From: Ophiocordyceps camponoti-saundersi (nom. inval.)
Lineage: Eukaryota > Ascomycota > Sordariomycetes > Hypocreales > Ophiocordycipitaceae
Assembly: GCA_003339415.1 (NCBI GenBank)
Contig: PDHQ01000064.1
Location: 62,001-126,000, forward strand
Direction: 5' to 3'
Length of the DNA: 64,000 bases
Shown here: one piece after another, positions 58,283 to 64,000 of the stretch
How positions within the stretch are numbered: the first letter of the stretch is position 1
Layout: the number at the start of each line of letters is the position of its first letter
The notes under the pieces: generated by a model
What the model saw: the letters and a program-made list of their open reading frames with translations, nothing else
The model's database searches: none
What the model was told of the DNA's origin: nothing
Made by a program: the position numbers and the translations under genes

Positions 58283-59056
58283 TTGTCGAGCCAACTGCTG
58301 CTGCTTTTCGTTGGCGAATCGTTGCTTCTTTTGACCGGCGTATTTTTGCGTCTCTTGTGGTGTCGTCGGCTCGTCTTCTTCTTCTTCTTCTTCCTCTTCT
58401 TCGTCGTCGTCGGTGTATTCATCGCTTGAGTCGCTGTCAGACATTTCCTCGTCGTCGTCGTCACCTTCGGCGTCCTCAAACTCGGCGCCAGACTCGCCGT
58501 CTAAAAGGAGAAGAAAAGATGAGCGCCTCTTCTCGTCACACAGACAGACACAAAGGTTCCAAGCTGTCAGGAGAACTCACCTGACTCGTCATCTACCTCG
58601 CCCTTCTTCTCCTTCTTCTGCTGAGAGCCATTTTGCTTCATCGCCTTCTCCGCGCCGGCCTTGTCGCTCTCAGGCTTGGTATTCCTGCTCTCCGAGGAGC
58701 TGGCCTTATCGGGCTCTTCTGCTTTAGCTTTCTTCTCCTCCGGCTTGTCCTTTTCCTCGTCTGGATTGGTCTTTCGCCCCTCTGGACTGGTCTTCTGGCC
58801 ATCGGGAGAAGCCGACTTTTGGGATTCCGTGCTTTGTTGCTGCTCCGTACTAGACGACTTCTGCTCAGCCGGGTTTGAAGCTTGCCCTCCTGCCGTCGAC
58901 TGCTTCTCCGATCCAGCCTGTTGACCTGAGCTCTGATCCGATGGATTGCTGTCCTTGGGCTCGGACTTTTGCCCCTTTTTTGGAAACGTTAGCAAGTAAG
59001 ACTTGGGAACTGTTTTCACTCGCGAGAAGAGTCTGGCCTACAGATGATGTGTCCAT
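58041..59056 (-). CDS. Uncharacterised acidic/polyQ protein with alternating amphipathic C-terminal segment
   Basis: Not a family I can name. Model: 59056-59042, 58974-58581, 58500-58116 and 58050-58041, 267 aa. Donors GTAGGC, GTGAGT, GTGGGT; branch GCTAAC in intron 1; acceptors AAAG, TTAG, ACAG. It starts MDTSS. Residues 6-130 are Ser/Gln/Lys/Pro repeats of the type SPDGQKTSPEGRKTNPDEEK. An acidic run (DDDEEEEEEEEEDE) and an 11-residue polyQ follow. The C-terminal 28 residues (about 238-265) alternate strictly: LKLRLDLNLDIEITL, then RARIHGDLTLCLL. Everything before the tail looks disordered. The same tail, intron position and last-exon length recur at 60932-61459. Without the last splice the frame continues into a hydrophobic tail to 57971. 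Location and function unknown. Confidence 0.75.
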
Positions 59057-59649
59057 TATCCGCAGTTGTTACTGTTGTTGATTGAAGAGGTTATTGCCAC
59101 AAGCGTATCGTCGATTCAAAGCCTCACTGTAGTGCAAGGGGGGGGGGGTCAAGTCAACAGGTATGACTTTCAGGATACTCCGAGAGATAACAGCGAGCTG
59201 AACGAAGCCGTAATCAGGATTTTGACGGATGAAGTAGCGTAAAGAGACAAATGACACGTTGTGACGGATGAGCTCACTCGGATGATATCACTTGCTCCGT
59301 TTCACCCTCTCAATATAGGGTCTGCAATGACGCAAGCTGTTCGTCAGACCAGGATCCAGGCTTCACACAAGTGCTTGCTTGCTTTCTCTGCTGTAAGTTT
59401 AGCAAGGTGATCCATCGTTTTGCCAGGGGGGGGCGTGTGCATCATAACAGAGCAAAGTTCGTCAGGGGGGAGGGGCGTGTGTGGGGGGGGGGGGAAGATA
59501 TGGAGGAGGAGGGAGAAGGAGGAGGGAGACAGGCCAGACCAGCATCCCATTCTATATCGAGAGGCTGGGTATTTTAGACTCTCGGAGGAGAGATCGATGA
59601 TCGAGTTCAAAAAGCACGGAGAATAAGCACACGCAAAGAATCAAAACAC
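59057..59649. other. Divergent intergenic region
   Basis: 593 bp between divergent starts (59056 leftward, 59650 rightward), a possible shared promoter for two of the uncharacterised proteins. G-rich tracts on the right side (59465-59530). Confidence 0.55.
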
Positions 59650-60392
59650 ATGCCCAAGATGGTGCTCGGCTTGCTCGCCATCACCGCCATTCCCACCATT
59701 ACAGGGGTCGGACAAGCAGTAAGCGCGCAGAAGAAGCAGAATGCAGCGGCCAAGGAGCAGGTCAAGTTCTATCTCACGGCCTCGGTTCCATGTGAGGACG
59801 GATACCGAGAGGTGGGCGTCTGCGTGTTGAGAGAAGGAAAGGTGAGATTTGCCAACGACATCTTTTTTCCCCCATCTCAGAACAAACTGCTGATATAAAA
59901 CGCGCCGAAAAGATGCTTATCAACATGATGGAGCAACAGGAGGATGAAGAGCAGCAGCAGCAGCAGCCGCCACAGCAGCAGCCGACAAGGGATCACAAGT
60001 TCTGCGGATATTACTTCACCTATCCGAGCCCAGAACAGCATCTAGGCCTCGTCAGCACCATAGCCGACGATCCGCCCATGCTCAACTGGATCTACGTCAA
60101 CGGCGAGACAGGAGCGGTCGAGCATGGCGGCCGGAAGCAGACGCTGGGTCACGTCATCGGACCTTGGGGCTGGAGCGGAGACGAGTCGTTGTTGACGCTC
60201 GAGGGGGGTGACGAGGGGTTTGTCGCAAGGCAGGAGGAGGAGGAGGAGGCAGGGGGCTGGGCCGTCTATTGGGAACCGGACCGTGTCGAGTCGACTGGGA
60301 GGACGACGCATCGTTGCATGCCGGTGAAGCTCCGTCGGAGACCGTTGCTCGGCGTGGAGAGTCGCTACGTCAGGGGGCATGATGAGGGTTAA
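59650..60392 (+). CDS. Conserved fungal protein of unknown function
   Basis: Two exons, 59650-59841 and 59913-60392, 223 aa (donor GTGAGA, acceptor AAAG, phase 0; the intron contains an in-frame stop). The N-terminus MVLGLLAITAIPTITGVGQAVSAQKKQNA is hydrophobic and could be a membrane anchor. After a variable Gln/Glu/Pro-rich insert (EEQQQQQPPQQQP) comes a conserved block: FCGYYFTYPSPEQHLGLVSTIADDPPMLNWIYV, GAVEHGGRKQTLGHVIGPWGW, WAVYWEPD and LLGVESRYVRG. I recognise this pattern as a widespread Pezizomycotina hypothetical-protein family but know no assigned function. The Trp/Tyr/Gly-rich core suggests a compact beta fold. It is divergent from the 59056 gene and head-to-tail with 60932-61459. 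Confidence 0.85.
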
Positions 60393-60792
60393 TCGACTGG
60401 GGCTGGGCATCCTTTTTAGGGGGGGGGGAGGGGAAGGGGGGTGGATTCGGTAAATGGGTTGGGTAGAACCGTAGCCGCCTTTGAGGGGGGTGGGAAAGGG
60501 GGTGAACAGGGAGGGGGGAGGGGGAGGGGGTGGGAAGACGGGAAAGGGTAGGTAAGGGTAAGGTAGGGGGGGTTGTCATCATGATGAAGTGAGAAAAAGC
60601 TCGTATCATCATGGCGAAAAGCGTCTCAAGTGGAAGAAGAATAAGGAGGGGGGGTGTGTATGGATGGATGGATAGATGGATGGATGGATCGAGACGTCGT
60701 CGATGTTGATGACCTCATGAAGTCTGTTGTCATATATTGAAAGAGTTGTTCGCTCGCTCTCCCACGGTTGTACGTGAAGAAGATAGAAGGTA

Positions 60793-60830
<38 letters not shown>

Positions 60831-60931
60831 ATCTCACTCCTTCACTCACTCTCTCTCTCTCCATTCCCTCCCCTATTCCCCTTCCCCTCCCCCTTCCCCC
60901 TTCCCCCTAGGAAGCCAACAACTAAAGCATC
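60393..60931. other. Intergenic, G-rich then CT-rich
   Basis: Runs of G6-G9 (60419-60560), GGAT repeats (60661-60690), then CT tracts (60795-60830, 60843-60865) directly before the next start codon, probably its leader or a leader intron ending CCCTAG at 60910. Confidence 0.65.
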
Positions 60932-61459
60932 ATGGCCACATCCCAAGATCCATCAAGAGGAACCTCCGAAATGGAAGGCTCAAGCTCAGGCGCCGAAGAA
61001 AACGGCCTATCCCGCCGAGGCAAAAAGAACAAATCCTCGTCAACAAAGACAAAGACAAAGAAGCGATCAAGCCGCAAATCCGGCTCTCTCCCCCTCGAAA
61101 ACCTCCCCGTCTCGGACGTGGCCGACAACGCGGTCGGCACCGTCACCGGCACCCTCGGCTCCGTAGCCAACAACACCATGGACAACCAGTCCGGCGGCGG
61201 CGGAGGAGGAGGCGGGAAGAGCGACACCCTCCGGCTACGACTCGATCTAAACCTGGAGATTGAGATTACGCTGAAAGCAAAGATCCACGGCGATCTAGAG
61301 CTTGCGCTTCTGTACGTGTTTTTTTTTTCTGCTTCCCCCTTTTTCTTCTTCTTCCTCTTCTTCGCCTCTTGTTTTGTTTTTTTTTTTCCCTCCCGAGTCC
61401 GTCTGAGTTTATGGGCCATCAACTCTTACACGTGTGTGGCGGGTCATAGCACGGGATAG
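60932..61459 (+). CDS. Uncharacterised basic/Gly-rich protein with the same alternating C-terminal segment
   Basis: Model 60932-61311 and 61450-61459, 129 aa (donor GTACGT, acceptor CATAG). The first about 50 residues are Ser/Lys/Arg-rich (SRRGKKNKSSSTKTKTKKRSSRK). Next come LPVSDVADNAVGTVTGTLGSVAN, which resembles a short amphipathic helix, and an eight-Gly linker. Residues 100-127 alternate LRLRLDLNLEIEITL then KAKIHGDLELALL, nearly identical to the tail of the 58041-59056 protein. The 138-nt intron is open in frame, so retention would give a 175-aa form with a Phe-rich hydrophobic tail. The intron falls after the same Leu codon, in the same phase, as in the other gene, and the final exon is again 10 nt. 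Function unknown. Confidence 0.72.
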   Translation: MATSQDPSRGTSEMEGSSSGAEENGLSRRGKKNKSSSTKTKTKKRSSRKSGSLPLENLPVSDVADNAVGTVTGTLGSVANNTMDNQSGGGGGGGGKSDTLRLRLDLNLEIEITLKAKIHGDLELALLYVFFFSASPFFFFFLFFASCFVFFFPSRVRLSLWAINSYTCVAGHSTG

Positions 61460-63094
61460 GCTTCTAGGTTTGTCTCGTCGGTATTATGAGGAAGAGTTTA
61501 TACCCTGACTACCTGTTTTGGGGGCGGCGCGGGGGGGAGGGGGGAGAAAGGGTAGTATCATGCATATGCGTGTGTGCGTGAAGTAGTAGTGAGAGAAAGG
61601 GGAAGGGGAGGGGAAGGGGAAGGGGAAAGGGGAGAGAAAAGGGGGGGAGGAGGAGAAAGGAGAAGAGTCAATATCTCTCTGCCTCTCTCGTCTCTCTCTC
61701 TCTCTCTCTCCATCTCTCTCCATCTCTCTCTCTATACGCACGCAAACCACAACCAGTTCAAGGCAGAGAGCAATTGAGCTAATTCAACTTGTAGGAATTG
61801 ATCATCATCATCTTTTCTCTCTCTCTCTCTCTCTCTCTCTTTATCTCTCTCTCTTCTCTCTATCTCAACGGAGTTTCTCTCTCTCTTTTCTCTACATCTC
61901 TCTACAGCGTCTCTTACTCTATGGTGTTTGTTTCTCCATAGTGTCTCTCTATAGTGTCTCCCTCGCATTCATCTGCAGAGCCGGGCCTCCGCTGGTATTG
62001 AAAACTGGAAACTGGGCAAATAGAACCCAAAATTGAAAAAGGAAATCCTTCAGTACGAAATCCGTAAAAAACGGCCCCAAGAAAGTGTCTGCAAGTAAGA
62101 GATGCTAATGCAACCTCGGGGGGGTGACGTGGGCGGCTACTCATGCAGCCCGTCCTTGGTTGTCCCATATCATTCTTTCTTCCAACCGCTTCTAACCCCT
62201 GCTGGATTCTGATCCGGCATCTGCAGGTTCTTTTTCTCTTCCTCTCTTTTCTTCCTTTCTTTTCCTTTGCTTTCTCGCGTTCACCTGCTCGTCTCGGAAA
62301 ACGCGGCAATGGCCTTTCTTTTGGAACCGTGATTATCTATCTTTCTTGTCATTGTATCAAAATAGACAGGATCAAAGTCATAGAGTAGGTAAGTTGTGAG
62401 TTGATACAAAGGGGGTTGGTCCCATGGGGGGTTAAGTGGCACGTGAAGTAATAGGGAAAAGGGGGAGGGGGGTCTCAACAGCACAACCCTAACCCCAACC
62501 ACCCCTTAGAACCCCCTTTCTGTCAGAACGGACGAACAGGGTCATGACCGAAGACAACTCAATTCACGTGTATGTACGGATATGACGGAGATACCGTGAT
62601 ACTACTACACGTCTTTTGTCGCAGTCGTCAACTCCGTAAACCTTGCAGTCAACGCTCTGAGGAGAGGAGGAAACCTATTCACCTCTTGTCCGTACCATCA
62701 TACAACTAACTACCTACCCATACAGATGGTATCACATATACACAGACATGCATCCATGCTTGATTGACTTGTCTCTTCCTATTTGGGTCTTCTCTTCTTC
62801 ACTCTTCATCATGTCTCTAATAGGCCTCTATATATGGGTCCCAAGTTGAGGGGACTCCCCCCCCCCCCCCCCCCCTCCCCTAGTCAGTCCTTCTCCTCCA
62901 CCCTCCCCCCCGGTCTCTCCCCGGAGCCTAAGGACAGGTCAAGACTTATCAATGTACCTACTATGGTATAAACGAGTCAAAGAACAGTTTACTATAGGCG
63001 GAGAAAAACATTCCCCCCTCTCTGTGCTTATATCGACCTTCTCTCCCTTAAACCTTCTTCTCCCCCGCTTTTCTCTATCCCGAGCATCTCCATC
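61460..63094. other. Intergenic, repeat-rich
   Basis: GGGGAA and CT tracts (61595-61670, 61680-61740, 61815-61885), a telomere-like ACCCTAACCCCAACC (62487-62501) and a C19 run (62857-62875). No supported gene. Confidence 0.65.
62857..62875. repeat. C19 homopolymer
   Basis: Uninterrupted run of 19 C in the leader/promoter region of the LEA-like gene. Confidence 0.9.
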
Positions 63095-63760
63095 ATGGAT
63101 ACAGCTCCCAAGACATCATCATCATCATCTCCCCCCTCTCCTCCCCCCACGACAGACGGAGAAAAGCCCAACGGTGACGATTCCTCCTCGACCAAGGAAC
63201 GAAAGCCCAACGGCGACGATTCATCACGCTCGAGCACCTCCACGCCATCCATCCCGGAGCCGACGACGGCGACGACCGACCTCGAGGGTGGCGTCGTCGA
63301 CGAGTTCGGCAACGTCGTCGACGGCAACGGCGCCGTCATAGGACGCGTCTCCGGTGACCTCCCCTCCATGGTCGGCCGTCCCGTCGACGCTCAAGGCCGG
63401 GTTTTCGACGCTGAGGGCCAGACGGCTGGATACGTGGAGGAGAGCTTCGTGAGCCGTCGTAGGAGAAGGCTGGGAGGAGGTCTCAGCGTCGATGACGACG
63501 GTACCATCTACGACGAAGACGGTCAGCCTGTTGGGACCCTCAACGTCAAGCCGTCGTTGGCAGGGGGCGAGAAGGCTTCAGCTGGGCCAGGACCGGGGTT
63601 GGCGTCAGCCGATTCCAAGGCACAGCCGCAGCAGCAGCAGCAGCGGCAACAGCCACATACACCAAGCCCTTCCGAGGTTTGCCTCGATATCAAGTCTACT
63701 CACGACGGGATACAGCTCATCATCAAGATCCCTACCATCTTCAAGGGAGCCGCCGGGTAG
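63095..63760 (+). CDS. LEA-like protein with DUF3659-type repeats
   Basis: Single exon, 221 aa. The N-terminus (1-65) is Ser/Pro/Thr-rich with a duplicated KPNGDDSS. Then come DUF3659-style units: VVDEFGNVVDGNGAVIGRV, then GRPVDAQGRVFDAEGQTAGYV, and after a basic RRRRR break, LSVDDDGTIYDEDGQPVGTLNV. A polyQ linker precedes a conserved C-terminal segment EVCLDIKSTHDGIQLIIKIPTIF that ends GAAG. DUF3659 repeats are known from large fungal late-embryogenesis-abundant-like and wall/stress proteins; this one is short. The repeating Asp-x-Asp-Gly-x-(I/V) pattern suggests small beta-turn units. Stress or desiccation protection is only a family-level guess. Fourth member of the group of uncharacterised proteins at this end of the window. 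Confidence 0.82.
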   Translation: MDTAPKTSSSSSPPSPPPTTDGEKPNGDDSSSTKERKPNGDDSSRSSTSTPSIPEPTTATTDLEGGVVDEFGNVVDGNGAVIGRVSGDLPSMVGRPVDAQGRVFDAEGQTAGYVEESFVSRRRRRLGGGLSVDDDGTIYDEDGQPVGTLNVKPSLAGGEKASAGPGPGLASADSKAQPQQQQQRQQPHTPSPSEVCLDIKSTHDGIQLIIKIPTIFKGAAG

Positions 63761-64000
63761 AGAGACATAACTTGCATACATACCTACTCCATATATGGAT
63801 GTATGAACATGTATGTCTGTATATATCCCTGGGAGGGTGTATGCTTCTGCATAGAAGAGAAGCAAGAAAACGTAAAGGTCCTGGAAAGGAACCAATGACA
63901 GCAGCCAATTCATCTATATGACACCAATCGCTTCTCTCTCCCTCCCTCCCTCCCTTCTTCCCAGCCTCTCTCTCTCTCTCTCTTCCTTCATCCATCCATC

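Overview
The window is nuclear DNA of a filamentous ascomycete. Genes lie on both strands, about 1 per 2.5 kb. They carry short introns (about 45-230 nt, usually 50-110) with GTRAGY donors and CTRAC-like branch points. Intergenic DNA is full of pyrimidine tracts and TACC/GTAT/CATA/GA microsatellites, while coding sequence is GC-rich. The proteins point to Pezizomycotina, most likely Sordariomycetes/Hypocreales; that placement is inference from overall gene and protein style, not from a search. No tRNA, rRNA, transposon or CRISPR array was recognised.

Left third (0-29 kb), mostly core cellular functions: an S6K-type AGC kinase, a secreted-cytochrome/b561 reductase, F1Fo-ATP synthase subunit h, a Sch9-type C2+AGC kinase, a SUZ/SUZ-C RNA-associated protein converging on the cytosolic Fe-S assembly factor Nar1, a C2H2 protein resembling the INO80 subunit Iec1, a DAHP synthase whose first coding exon is only ATG TCG, a secreted M43 zinc metalloprotease, and a WD40-cyclophilin. 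The S6K-like and Sch9 kinases are both expected TOR-pathway effectors and lie within 12 kb of each other.

Middle (29-55 kb): an Rds1-like secreted ferritin-fold protein, an FMN-dependent 2-hydroxyacid dehydrogenase, a small secreted cysteine-rich protein, an IFI6/IFI27-family membrane protein, the GINS subunit Sld5, the U3 snoRNP protein Utp18, a bifunctional pseudouridine-degrading enzyme (PsuG-PsuK fusion), a membrane short-chain dehydrogenase, a phenol 2-monooxygenase, methylmalonate-semialdehyde dehydrogenase, and calnexin. I see no coherent biosynthetic cluster; these are independent housekeeping and catabolic genes.

Right end (55-64 kb), the most unusual part: a second M43-family secreted protein whose HExxH motif reads HLLGH, so it is probably a pseudoprotease, followed by four fungal-type proteins without a clear function. 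Two of these four (58041-59056 and 60932-61459) end in the same 28-residue segment with strict polar/hydrophobic alternation. Both are interrupted by an intron at the same codon phase just after that segment and both finish with a 10-nt last coding exon. The fourth carries DUF3659/LEA-like repeats. This group is the best candidate for undescribed biology.

Exon structures were worked out by hand from splice signals and reading phase. All multi-exon models close in frame, but none has transcript support.
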